A DNA stretch of 64,000 nt from Nymphaea colorata (taxonomy: Eukaryota; Streptophyta; Magnoliopsida; Nymphaeales; Nymphaeaceae), in contig NC_045142.1 of NCBI RefSeq assembly GCF_008831285.2, positions 439,001-503,000 of the forward strand. The letters are read 5' to 3'. Below, one piece after another: positions 22,964 through 36,000 of this stretch. Each line of letters begins with the position of its first letter. Position 1 is the first letter of the stretch. Below the pieces are notes generated by a model, which searched no databases, was not told where the DNA came from, and worked only from the letters and a program-made list of their open reading frames with translations. The translations under genes were made by a program, and so were the position numbers.

Positions 22964-25790
22964 CATTTTTGTGTTCAAAAGTATTTTTCTAATAATTAAA
23001 AGTTAATGGCGCTTGGATAATCAACATTTTGACAGCAGAAAAAAAAAATTAATTAAAGAATTTTTTGTGCTAAATTATCAGCCATAAGCATGTTATAGCA
23101 TGTTTATACAAACAAGGCTTCTCCTCTTATAAACTCAATTTCTTTATTTAAATAATTATGATTTGTAATGTCTAGTTCTTGCCGATAATATTTAGATGAA
23201 ACTTAAATATTCTAAGACTACAAAATTTGTTTTAATTAGAAGAACTATTAAGGTCTCTGATTTTTCATACGACATTACAAAACGTCGTGAAATTTGAAAA
23301 AATACGAGAGATCTACTACTTTAAACAGCTTAATTGATTTATTTTCGCAATGGTAGAGCAGACCGACATTTATCCCCTCTTTCACCACAAAAAGCCCTTG
23401 ACTTTTGAGAAATCACAAATACATGCTCCTGTTACAAAATCATTTAGTTACCGACGCAGGTGATTTGCTAGGGGAAGGGAAAATTCACCCTGTCGATAAG
23501 ATTTAGATTCGCATTATAAGGAGTGTTATGCTCTCGAGGTACTTCGTTGCCCTTGTGCTTTTATGTTTGCTTTGATTTATATGAAAAGTTAGTGGCAGAG
23601 CACTAATATTTTAAGTTTTTTAAACTTTATGGAACATTTGAATATAAAATAAATTAAAAAGGTAGCCATGTATAAATAAGATAATTTTTTTGAGCTGGTG
23701 CCGACAATGGCCCACGCCGGCCTCTGTAATTATATTGAGCAGTTCTCATAGGTTTTGAATCCTGTCCCTTTCTTGAAGGGTGTTTGTTAAGAAGAACATT
23801 GTGTTTTTGAAATTTGTGTTTTATAACATATATTTCAAAAAATCCACGTTAATGTTTCAAAAAATGTCATACAGTTATGGATTTGTCCTTAAATTTAAGA
23901 ATCAAGTTTTAGACGGCTCAATTTCGGCAGCTTAAACCATCTGGTTGGATTCAAATTCCATGTTGGTATTTGTCCTTTCTTGGATATAAATATGATAAAT
24001 AAGATTAGGGATGCATGTGGTGTAACAATCTATGTATTATTAGTGAGGGAATGGCAATGCTCTATGTGGATATTATGGTCTATTTGAACACATTTTCGTG
24101 TAATAGATTCTCTTGTCCATTAAATCTCAAAGTGGCATCCCAGATCCAAATCCAAACACCAATTAGCCATATTTGTTGCATGGATTGGGTTATCTCGGTT
24201 CAGTTTGGAATTGATACCACGTCTTAGACTTCTCGGTAACCTGCCTTTGACTAAGGATGTTAATGGCAGGTCTGATTCAAATATAATGTAACAATAGAAC
24301 AGATTATCACAGAGTTCAATGTGATTAATGGGATAAAATAACTGGAATCCCATGTTGTGAACATAATTCGTATTGGTTAATCTAACATGATTAATATGCT
24401 TGATTCATGTTTAACTATATTCGATGTTTAACTATATTCGGGTTAATTGGTTTTCTTGTCAATATCAAGGTTAGTTAGCTAAATAATTTTTTCATTATTG
24501 CTTAAAATTATGCACAAAAAGTTTAGGTGTGCTTGCAAAATTCGGCAAGCATCCATGTTCTTTTTAGAGGGGAAAATAAACATTATCTTCTTCCAACTTT
24601 ACAGCCGATTTGGCGGAAGTAAACTTAAGCATATGTTTAATAGCTATAAAAAGCTTTAGGTGTGTTTCATCGGCCTCAAAAATTAGCCCTGCTTTTAAAA
24701 TTTTTAATATATTCTTTGGATGTCTCTTTAAATCTAATCTCATCATATTTCCACACACTCTCTCCCTCCCTCTCTCTTTCTCTCTTTATATATATATGTG
24801 TGTGTGTGTAGAAACTGATAAGTGCAAGACATTTAGATGCTATAACATATATGAAACAATATTAGCCCCAAACCTTTTCAAGTTTGAGAAACAAACAATG
24901 AAAAAAAAAATACGAATCAATATTAGATAACGAAAATGCTCTATCACATTTTTCTCATTGTTTTTCTCCCAACTATCAAACTAAAAAAAATTAACGACTA
25001 ATGTGGTCCCTTATATATATATATATATATTTATACACAAACACCCCCATAATACATAGTGTTTTTAGCAATGATTTTGAAATATTTTGTTATCTTGTTA
25101 CATCTCGTAGTCGGTTGATCTCTACACACACATACAACACCCATTTGCCCATTCCATTTAGATCATGACTTAGTTGTTCTGTTGTGCATTGTATCTATAA
25201 TTACATTATAATTACTCCCATGGTTTTGCCCGTGTAAGGGTTAATAGACGAACTTCGCTTTGGTCATGAAAAGCAATGGGAAAAACGATAATATGCAATT
25301 AACATCCGTTGGCGTCCTTTTCAAATCAACAACAATAATAACAAAGCCACAACAGCCATCGAAATCTAAACTATCTTGTTTTGAAGGCCTTGCCATCGTC
25401 AAGTATGGAAGTGTGCATCTCGGTAAAGGTTCCATATTCCGCGAGCGAGTAAAGAAAGAAGCATGTAAAGGGTATTTGGCATTTAATAAGAAAAAACATT
25501 GTGTTGTCAAAACAGATTATCAAACAAACTATATGTTTTTGTTCTATAAAAAATGATGTCATTATTAATGTTGTCCTTTCATGTAACAATAAAAAATTTG
25601 GCATAGTGGCAAAAACAAAAACGTATATTGTGTTTGGTGTTACGACCTTGTTTTTTTAACTGGCTTTAAAAACATGCTTTTGTATTTGAGTGACAAGACC
25701 AAAAAAAAACAAAACAAAACAAAACTACATTTTGTGTTTGGGGATGAGAGGAGAGGGGTGGAGGGTTAGCTTGTTTACTTTTGATGAGCA
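22962..25790. other. AT-rich gene-free DNA
   Basis: No supported gene. A relative of the 20141 element lies at about 23592-23735 (AGTGGCAGAGCA start, GAGCTGGTGCCGACAATGGCCC end). Simple AT tracts occur at 24788-24800 and 25013-25032, and a GT run at 24799-24810. ORFs such as 24610-24930 are low-complexity AT-driven frames. Confidence 0.4.
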
Positions 25791-25791
25791 G

Positions 25792-25979
25792 ATTGCTTGA
25801 CTGAAGGCCAAAGCGCACTTCCTTCGCCTCTCCCTTTTCAAAAGGGTTCAAGACTGCATTATGGTGCCTCGAAGTAGTTTACAACTATTTTCATTGCTTG
25901 ACTGAAGGCCAAAGCCCACCTCCTCCGCCTCTCCATTTTCAAAAGGGTTCAAGACTGCATTATGGTGCCTCGAAGTAGT
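25792..25979. repeat. direct duplication of an 87-bp unit, period 101 bp
   Basis: The unit starting ATTGCTTGACTGAAGGCC occurs at 25792-25878 and 25893-25979. Only a few substitutions separate the copies, and both contain TTCAAAAGGGTTCAAGACTG and end near CTCGAAGTAGT. The high similarity indicates a recent duplication. There is no recognisable gene content. Confidence 0.8.
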
Positions 25980-26130
25980 ACCTCAGTTTGCTTCAATTTA
26001 CATATCGATACTCATTTTTTGCAATGCAAAAGGTTGATACCACATGAGTTTGAAACAAAAACTGAATACCTACCAATCCCCATCCTGACTGTTGCACCAA
26101 TTCACTTGAGATTTTAATTTATGGGGGAAA

Positions 26131-26227
26131 GGTAGGAAACTTGACTTACAATAGCTTAATAACACACATGCAAAGTCAAGGTAGGAAACTTGACTTACAA
26201 TAAGCTTAATAGCACACATGCAAAATC
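26131..26227. repeat. tandem duplication, period 49 bp
   Basis: GGTAGGAAACTTGACTTACA starts both 26131 and 26180. Each copy continues AATA(A)GCTTAATARCACACATGCAAA. The two units are about 48 bp and nearly identical, so the duplication is young. It lies 150 bp beyond the 101-bp duplication, in the same unstable stretch. Confidence 0.8.
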
Positions 26228-26691
26228 GTAGATAAATTTTGCATATTAGATTCAACATCGAATATAATTAGATGTCCGTTGGTTTACATAAGAAAATTAA
26301 ATCTACTGTTTTGGGACTCAACTATTGATTAAGTATGAATCTAACTACTTTGATTTTAATTATGACACTCAGCTGGTAAATTATGTATACCGCAATAGAC
26401 GAAATCTCAAACCCCTAGAACTTATACTGGCTACAGGTTACATAATTTTGAAACACATATTTTCATGCATTAAACCGTATATTCAGTTGCTAAAAATAGG
26501 TTTGTTACTAATTATAATAAGTAGTTCTAAAACAAACGGAAGTCTCTACATTGGCAGATCTCAATTTTCTTAGTCGCCAATCGGGTTTGGTATAAAAGAA
26601 GAGACAAAACAGTAGGTAGGTAGGATGAGTACATATGTGATATGTGTGACTTGACTAACCGTTCTCACACATGATATTATATTGAAACTTT

Positions 26692-27129
26692 AATTGGGTG
26701 TTTGACAACAATATTAGCACATATGTAACCCAAAGATTGAGACAAAATCCATCCCAAAATGTATCTAATGAATCTGCTCAAATTTTTAAAGTAGATTCCT
26801 TAAGGGGCCCTTTAACAATAGTAAGACATTGTTATTGTCCTATAATTTGCCTAACAAATTGGAACATATTCATAGATAGTTTTTGGGTAGATTCACAAGA
26901 TAGTAACAATGTGATCCAAACATTTATTAAAGAGTTGTTTGACAACTGTAACAAAATTCTCTGCCACAAAAACATGACAAAATTCATTAAACACTTTTTA
27001 AAGTATCAAATGAATCTAACTAATTTTTAGGTTAGATGAACAAACTTAACATATGTTACTGTTTCAAAAACCTCTAAAGGTAACATGCTTTAAAGTTATT
27101 TTTATCATTTCAATTCCCAAACACACAAC
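26692..27129. mobile_element. possible MITE with GGGTGTTTG ends
   Basis: The left end ATTGGGTGTTTGACAACA (26692) partly matches the reverse complement of the right end (CAATTCCCAAACACACAAC, 27111-27129), with a shared core GTGTTTG..AA. The interior is AT-rich and non-coding and includes a GGGGCCCTTTAACAATAG word that may mark a nested element end. The inverted repeats are short, so this call is tentative. Confidence 0.35.
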
Positions 27130-27343
27130 ATCATGTGAGGGGCCTAACATGTAACATGTCCCCAAAATCGTGTGGGATTTTTTAATTATACTAAAAATTT
27201 TTGCCCTAAATGAAAAACTTGTATTTCCGATGTATCGACACAAATATCGCCTACGTTTACCGGATCAAGTGATGAAGTACCTAAATGTCTTTTCTGGTAA
27301 AGACGAGGGTTTGTTCGAACCGCTAGTGCCAGACTGTTCCTGG

Positions 27344-27632
27344 TATATAAGGAGGGGGAAGGAAGAGGGGAGGGGACGGTGTATTTTTTTTTTTTTTTTT
27401 CCTTCAGTCCTCGGTTTGGCGTCTGTGTTTATAAATAAATGATCTCTAGGAAAGGAAGACTCTGAAGAGAGAAAGATAGAGAGTGATGCAGTGGTTCCGT
27501 TAGATTCATTGATGCCGTCGACGGACGTCATTCGAGAGGTTTAGGGGTTTCAGGGGGAGAGAAAGGGACGAAGAAGAAGAGGGAAGGAAGGATCGGACGA
27601 GAGAAAGGAAGGGGCAACCCTAGGAGGCAGAA
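27344..27632 (+). promoter_or_regulatory. TATA box and 5' leader of the 1245-aa protein gene
   Basis: TATATAA at 27344-27350 lies 283 bp before the ATG. It is followed by a T17 run (27384-27400), a second A/T box TTATAAATAA at about 27429, and then a purine-rich GAGAGAAAG...GAAGAAGAG leader. Either A/T box could set the start site. No upstream intron is evident. Confidence 0.5.
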
Positions 27633-30600
27633 ATGTCTTTAGACGATCGGTTGATTCGGTCTTCGTCATCTTTCAGAAGAGGTGGAGGTGGTGGCGGGAA
27701 GCCGTCGGCGTCGCCGCCCCTGTTGTTCCAGAGCAGCAGTAGCTCCATTAGGAGTTCCGGTAGCTCCAGATTTCAATCGCAGCGACAGAGATCTGCTCAG
27801 GCCAGGAAGCCTCCGGAGCCGCTGCGGCGTGCTGTCGCGGACTGTCTATCGTCGTCGCACCATTTCACACAGTCGCCGGTTGCATCCGAGGCCGCTCGGA
27901 CGCTGCGGGTGAGTGCTGATCTCGGTCTGTTCGAAGCTCTGGCTGTTGAGTACGAGCGTGTGCGTGGGTATTTTTTGGTTTGTAAGAGGTTGAAAGTGTT
28001 TGTGGTTTTGGTATGCGGAAGCTTTGACGTGGTTTATAGGCCTCACGACATTTTTTTGTTTCTCTTGCATTCGATTGTTTCTCCTTTTCTTTATTCTATT
28101 GCTAATGCTGGAAAGTTTCTGATTTGCTGAATCTAGCGAATGTTTCTGTTGCCTTTATTTTGTTTCCCGAGCTTTGATCTTGGTCGTTCTAGTTTCCAAG
28201 CCCGTGATCTCGTGCCTTAAGTTCATCAAGCGTCCTGACGCATACATCTTTGGAGCGCGAGATCATCTGATTGACTGATTGGGCAGTAAGGGCTGATTCT
28301 ACATGTCAGTATTATTTTAATTGGGTTCTGTTTATATCCTTAATTGGTAACTGTACTAGCATGACTCAAGGGCCTGAGCCAAGCTGCATTGGTGAAATGA
28401 CAGATATCGTTTCCTGCATTCTTTTTCTATGGTTGGAGGATGGGATAGCATGTTACCGTTTCACAAAGGGGTGAATTAACTCCATCCTTTTGCTGAATGT
28501 GGTAGTCTGATTTGTATTATTTAATTTTTATTCATGCGGAGTAGTTATATCAATAGTAATATATAAACCGACACACGTCGTAGAAACCATATAGGGCCAG
28601 GAGCCCAATGATGCAAGTGCTAAATTGCGGCTTCGTAAAGGGCGTGCAAACACTAAAAAAACTAGATCAATCAGCTAATCGAGGCCAAATATAAAAATTA
28701 GTGTAATGAACGTAAGCATTGTTTGATCAGGTCAGGTTCACAGTCACTCGTTTCATAACATCAGTGTTGATGGAACTCATCATTGTTTATTCTTAGAGCA
28801 TAAAAAATATATTAATTATCTAAATTTAACTGACATGGTAGCCTGGTTCTTGAATGTGGCGCGATTCTTATAATAGTTTCATCATTTTGGGCGACTCTTC
28901 ATTCTTATCCAGTTCCATCTTTTTCAGAAAGAAGAACAGAAGACAATCTATTATTTAAACTGCAAAATTTACAGTTGGATCAGTTTGGAAGAGATAATCT
29001 GTAGCTTGACCTTGTGATCTTACTGGCTCCTTTTTAGTTTCCTAATCATATCTTTGTTAAGGTGGACAAAAAAAGGAGGAAAGAAAACTGAACTAAGAAG
29101 AGAATGAAAGAAAGGACTATAAGGACTTCTCATGATCTAAGGGGCTTTTGTCAAAGTCATTATATTGTTGGAGTGCTGATGGGCACTTTTGCTTGTCTGC
29201 ATGCTATGTCACATGGGTGTGCGCCTGTGTGGTGTAGGTGCTGATACAGGTGCAGATGGGGGTGTTGATGCAGCACCTTTTTCAAAAAAAATTAGGTGTG
29301 GCTGCGGCGAGGATGTATATATATATGTATATAAATCATTTGTTACATAGTTATTTAATTGTTTAATAGCCTTATTAGTTATTATAAACTTTTGGATCAC
29401 GGATAGTTTAGTTATATGTACATTTAAAACAATCCGTTCTGAGCTAGTTCGGCTAACTAAGCTGGATGTGCTGTGTCGGAGAAACACCAGCACTGGAGCC
29501 AGCGTCGATATGGGTGTGACACGGATACGGCAGCCATTTAGCAGCACCCATGTGACATGGTCTGCATGTAGTTTATTCTGGTAAATTTTGAAGGTTACAA
29601 AAATTAGGTTGGTGTATCTGTGTGAGTAGCTGCCAGTTGTGGTTATGGGAATTAGGGGCTAAAAGGTTTTAATCTTAATCTAATGGAGTTGATTTTTTAG
29701 GTGACTTTATCTTTCAGGCAGCTCAAGTGCCTTGAGTGAGTCTCAACTCTTAAGGTATTGGTTACTATCAACTTTCTCAGAAGAAAAATATCGATGAAAA
29801 TTGAATTCCAGCTACGTTACATGGGTGCAGGGGTGTGGCGAGGATATACATATATATATATATATATATATGTATAATTTATGTAGATTTATCATATATA
29901 TAAAGTATTCATAATATATATAATTATATGGTTGTTTTTTAGCTTAATTTTTGTTACTTTTTTAGTTTTATTACTATACATAAGAGAGGGAGAATGAGAA
30001 GAAAAAAAGGAATGGAAAAATTTTGAACATGAATAAGAGATGGTGCGGTTGGGGTGCGTGTTGGAGCCACACAGGCACCCGTTTTATGTCGACTTAGGTG
30101 CTGCCCTTTTTTGAAGAGTTTGTGTGACATAGAATTCCAGGCCTCACACTCAAGGATTTTTTTTTTGGAACACATGTTCGTGAAGGTTTCATCCTTTATT
30201 TTGTTATGAGTAAGCTCTGTAGCAATGTCATAGTCTCATAGATATTGGTATTAGCGCTATATCAGTTTTCTCACCTATATGGTATATTGGCCAATATGTA
30301 AAAATTATCAAAACATTTTAAATTGATTTTAAATAAAAAATAAAAAGGTAAACACAAGTTGGCCTTATATCATATTGTCAAGGGGCCAGTACGATATGTA
30401 TTGGTCAATACCCTCTGATATGGAGCGATATGAACAACATTGCTCTTTGAGACTTGCATGCATTTTTAGTGAAGATATGTATATATTTTTTGAAGATATT
30501 TTTCTTTAAGCTACTGTTATGAGCTTTACTTCTGTTGCTGAATCTGGATACTGCTTGAGGTCACAAAGTTGTCTTGCTTCAATGTTCTTGTGCTACTGTA

Positions 30601-32999
30601 AAATTTGAGCCAACTGGCAAGTATTTCATTTGAATATAGATAATGAGTTTTCAAATGTCTTTCATTGATGGTACTGTTAACATGCTATGTTGGCAGGATT
30701 ACTTAGCCACAGAGTCTACTAGAGAGATGGCCTACACTGTGTTGTTAGAGCATGCACTTTCAGAGAGGGAACGGAGGTATCTCTCCTTCTATCTGTGAGA
30801 ACTACATATTTAATCTCATGCTTAACAAGTTACGCCCTCAGTCCTAATTCTTTCTCCAATTTTTGGTTCCACCTCACGAACTATTTCAGTGTTTGTGTAT
30901 ATTTTTTTTCTCTCCATTATTTTCTTCCATTCATTTCATAATTCTATCATTAGAAGGTCATTTTGTTTATGATTTACTAAATTCTTCTGTATGTTTCTGT
31001 CTTCATGGGTGGCCTTTTTTTTACGTGCTTTGTATTTTGTATGGTAGTGAAGTTTTTCTTTTTCATTCGTTATTGCTGGTTGCATATTCATGCCAAATTC
31101 TATATGTTCATGTCAAAATTTTTATTTTTCTATATTCTAGTTTTTCTTCGCGTTATTGTTGGTTATATATTCATGCCAAATTCCACATGTTCATGTTGAA
31201 TTTACTTGTTTCTATTGTTTGTTTTCTTTACAAACTTTCTCCATTACTGCCTGTAACTCTTGACGAGTGATATAGATGGTGAGAAAACAAAATGAGATAT
31301 CAACTTTGCATTGTACATGCTCTTAAGAGCTATGCTGTGCTTTTTGAAACTTTAAGGATGAGGATGTGGAACTTCTATAGAATAATCTAGCTTGTACTTG
31401 GCTTGGATTTGGAAGTAGTTGAGTAACTAGAACTTATTGACAGTTGACACGCAAGTAGAAGAATATGATGAGCTTTTAATCTGTAGCAGGTCTCACTTGA
31501 GCTGGCATGGAGCCTAAATAAGTCAATGAAATTCTTCTTGCCTGGCCTTTTCCTAGTCTGTTTTGTGTGATGTATTGGGTGGTGCTTTCTAGCTATACTT
31601 GATAGTGGCATGTATTGAGTCCCTTTTGGCTTTTCGTGCACATTTTGTTTCACGTACATTTTCCTCTTTCGACAAATTGTACCTTTGGAGCATAACCTTT
31701 GCAAAGGCTCTTTCGTAATAGAGGGATGCTATATCGCTGTTTCAAATTTGAAAAATTAATAATCAGCTTGATGGGAGTATTCCGTTTTTGTCATGCCTGG
31801 TGCTTGTATACTGGTTATTCTGCTTGTTTAGGATATGCTATTCTGAGTGAATCTTAATATCCTATAAAATTCTAACCTTTGACTTTCAGTTTTTATTTTC
31901 TTTTAGGATCTTTATCTGCCATTTCCACATGTTCATTTCCAACTTGGTAGCCGTGGTATACTATTGTACTTGTTATACTCGGGTGTTTCATCAGAAATAA
32001 TAGGGAAAGGATTTGACAATGTCATGGACATAAAGATGCCTTTCAGATAAGCTTATACATGCACAGGTACACATATATACATGCATGCGTGGACACATGT
32101 AGATGCCTACATATGGTGTATGTATAGAATGTCTATAGTAAATATCCATGCACATCTACATGTGTATATATGTGTATTGCTGCTTTAACATGACATCAAT
32201 GTAATAAAAATTGTTTAAGAGGGTATTCAAAACCTGTGCCCCTTTCCCTGTGAGTGCAGCTCTGATTTGCTGAACTCAATAGTCAACATGTTGGTTGCAG
32301 TCGGCCTCACCCTGTCACACACTTGAATCTGTCCATGATTTACATCTAGGATAGTAGACTCAACATTGATTCAAGTTACTTGTTTCCAGATGAGTCATAA
32401 ACTCATAAATTTGTTAACTTATCCTAATAAATATTCTCTAGATTTTGTTGTGCTTTTGACATTGAAAACTTCAGTAGTACATGAATTTCTTGAGATTTTT
32501 TTATGATTTTTTCAATTATATTGTTTCATGTTTGAAAAGTTCTTAGTTAACTTATTTGACTATAGGATTCATATTTCTTTGTTTCATTAGTTCAGTTGCA
32601 TTTTCATTGATGGGTAACTGTAACTTTTAGAATGTAGATGCATTGTGTGGTTGTGCCTGGTGTAATAGATGTAAGTCTGTGATGTGCCCTAGATGTTTTC
32701 CACTCTAATTATCATTCCAACATTGACGGTATGGGATGTGATTTTCACATCCCAAAACTCAGGATTGAACATGAAAGTCATGCTTTTTGTGTGTAGATTA
32801 GAGATTGTGAGGGTGTAAAAATTTTGGATGTGATTTTGCCAACAAAATGATGAGTGTCACTCATTTTTGCTATTTTCTGTCATTTCTTTTGGCAAATGTT
32901 TCACCACTTTTTTAAACACAGAGCTGCAAGAGCCATTGGTATATATCTTTCTATGTTGTTTACTTGTTTATCAATTTTTCCTATGTTTTTTTTTTGGTG

Positions 33000-33047
<48 letters not shown>

Positions 33048-36000
33048 CCGTACCCCCTACCCGTACTCGTACCTATGTGACATAGGTTTAGAGTCTCAAA
33101 CAAAATTTTTGTGTGTTCTTTTTCCTGTCAACCAAACCTGCGTACCTTATGCAATTCAAATGGCAAAGCTTTTGCCTTGAATCAAACCGATCCTTATTCT
33201 ATTTTCGCTTGTTCTATGGTTATTCCCTTGTCGATGACTATATGAATTTAACCTTTTATAAGTTAAATAACTCTCCTGGTCATCTGCCTGATATTACGAT
33301 TTTTACTAATGGTTGCTAATGGCTTAACATTTTTTCTCTTATCAGCCCTGCGGTAATTGCAAAGTGTGTTGGACTTCTTAAACGTTATCTTTTTCGGTGA
33401 GTTTCCTCTTCTCAGTTTATTCCTTTATGCATTAGTTTTCAGTTGCATTGTCTGAACCTTTATCTTTGAATTTCAGTTTCATGCATGTCTACCTTTTTTA
33501 TTGGATCTGAAAATCAGTGTTGTGTCCTTAAATGTTTGACAGAATTATTCCATTTACTGCACTATTAGTTCTAGGCTTCTAGCATTAGGATAAGTAAAGT
33601 TAGCCTCTCATCCATTATTTCCAGTGTTAGAGGTTGTTTATTGACCAATTAAAATGTAAAGTATCCCCAGAATGTTTTGTTCGAAAGTTGAATCAATCAG
33701 AATGGTTTCCAATTTTTCACTTTTGGCTACTATAGAACATAGTTATGAAAATTATTCCTGGCATTTTCAGGAAGGTTCTTTTTGTTGAAGAAAACTAAGA
33801 AAATGTTTTAAAATCTAATGGATATAAAAAAATACTTGTGAAGTTATAAGGTTTCAACTTTCAAGTACTTTTTTTTTTTTGAAAAGGTATTGACAAAGGG
33901 CCACAAACATTCATAGTTTTTCTAAGTTATACAAGAAATAAAAAATAGAAAAAATAAAATTGAAAATATATTTAAACAAAGATTTTGTTTCTCCAACATT
34001 GGAAAATATTGTGATATTTATTTTTGATGGTATTTGAAGCTCCGGCAGTAGCTTTTGTCATTTTATTAATTCATTTTCAAAATAACCAATGTAGCTGGCT
34101 AGGTTTAGACTTTAGAATTGTCACCATCATGGCAACACTTGAAGAATGTCATTATAGTATTTGGTGCTTTAGTGCTTCTTGATATTAACTGCAAAATCTC
34201 GTGAAAGGTTAAAATATCGTGTACAAGATACCTATCATTTATTATCGTGATAATTGTGCAAGATTTTTTTTAAAATTCTTGCTTATATATTTTAAATACA
34301 TTATTTTATTTTATATATATATTATTTTTTAAATCCTTTGTAATATTTCTTTGTGGTTTATGGAAGAGAATATTCAGTGGCTCCACTATTTTGCTTTTTT
34401 TGCAGACGGTGTATTTTTTCTATTTTTAAACTGTTAAAATTGTCATAACAAAAGCTTTGAAGAACATGGACTGCATAATTTTGTGATAATATTAGTGGCT
34501 ATGCTTCAGAAGAAGGGAAGATCTTGTATAGCTTCAGGTGGCTTGGTGTGTAAGGAAAATGAATCTCCCCAATGGCCATTCTCACAAATATCATTCTCGT
34601 TATAATTGGCACTGTTTTTGTTGGGTAGTAATTTCAAAGTTCATTTTTCTCTGGAAAGTCTTGGGAATCTAAAATATAAAATATGTGTTTTTCATTTTTT
34701 TCTAAAAAAAATTGATAAAATTTCAACACAGTTATTAAAATTCAAATAAACATAAAATGTTTAAGGTATATTATTATTTTTTTCTTTGAGAAAGCCTGCG
34801 AGAATATTGTGAAGATATTGTGATAAATCACAAAATTTTTATTTTCACATTATTTAAAAAATTGTGTTTTTTTTTTTTCAGTTTTCTCATCTCTAGCTAT
34901 TTTTTATTTTAACATGATATTTTGAATAAAACATGCTAATATTTGTGACAATGATGAATACTGATGTCTACCAAGATGAGTAATCCATTCAACATGATTT
35001 GATGGTTTGCACATGGACATGGATACATGTAGGTGCTCAGGTGGCAACTTCTCAAGAATATAACTATCATTGATATTTCTGAGAAACCACTTGCCATGTG
35101 TCTATTTCCATCATGTTGATTGGTTTATTTATGGTGGTGCATATATATATGTTAGAACACTTCTGTCAATGTACATCAACGTAATGCTTATCATTTGCAT
35201 TTTAAAAGAAATTGTGTGTAAGTTTCACATGGGATCTAAATTCTTGATTTAGTGTCCATCTTCCAGGTGGAGTCTTGATGGATTATGGTAGTGTTTCTTA
35301 CTTTTGCTTTACAAGGAACTGACAAGTTTCTTGAAAGATGACAGTTATTTTTTTTTCTGTTGTTTTCTTGATGCTTTGTTACTGCCAGCTGGGTCTATTT
35401 CTACTGTAGTATAGTTGGTACCTGTTTCTCCTTTTTTTGCTTGAAATAAGCTTGCAGAGGGAGCTGTTGATCACTGGACATATATGTTCCTATGTTCACA
35501 CGTATGACTATTGGTGCTAGGGTTTCAACATGATAATTTCTTGAAATGTGGCTGTGGAGCTGTGACTTGACATATATGTGCATGTGTGCTTTCAATTAGT
35601 AATTTATGTGAAAGATGCACAATCCACACCTAAGGACCTAAATAGCCAAGTTGGGAAGTTGGTCAAACCCCTAAAGTGACTAATCGAGATTAGTTTGTCT
35701 GAGTAGGTCCAATTCACTCCTCAAAAACGTGACAAATAGAAATTATCATGGCACAACAACTGGAGTGCCAAAGTAATAGAAGGCATAAAATATCAGTATG
35801 AATAAAATGAACGTCACACAGGCACATACACAGAAAAAGAAAGAAACAAATATCACTTAACTAATATTAGGACTAGTTGGTGAACGAGTAGTCCTTGACT
35901 AGTTGCTCAAGTTGATTGACTAGTCCATAAAACTGGGTCCTAACGACTTGTACCCATCAGCTGGTTGGTTGGTTGCCAACTTATTTGACAGGTTGAGTAG

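Noticed and set aside
25260-25556. 98-codon lysine-rich plus-strand ORF
   Set aside because: No family, no splice context, and it lies in AT-rich repeat-laden DNA.
29209-29547. 112-codon minus-strand ORF in intron 1
   Set aside because: It coincides with the TIR element at 29206-29558 and has no protein similarity that I recognise.
30863-31270. 135-codon hydrophobic ORF in intron 1 of the 1245-aa gene
   Set aside because: The hydrophobicity comes from T-rich intron sequence with local TTCATGCCAAATTC repeats. There is no start context or homology.
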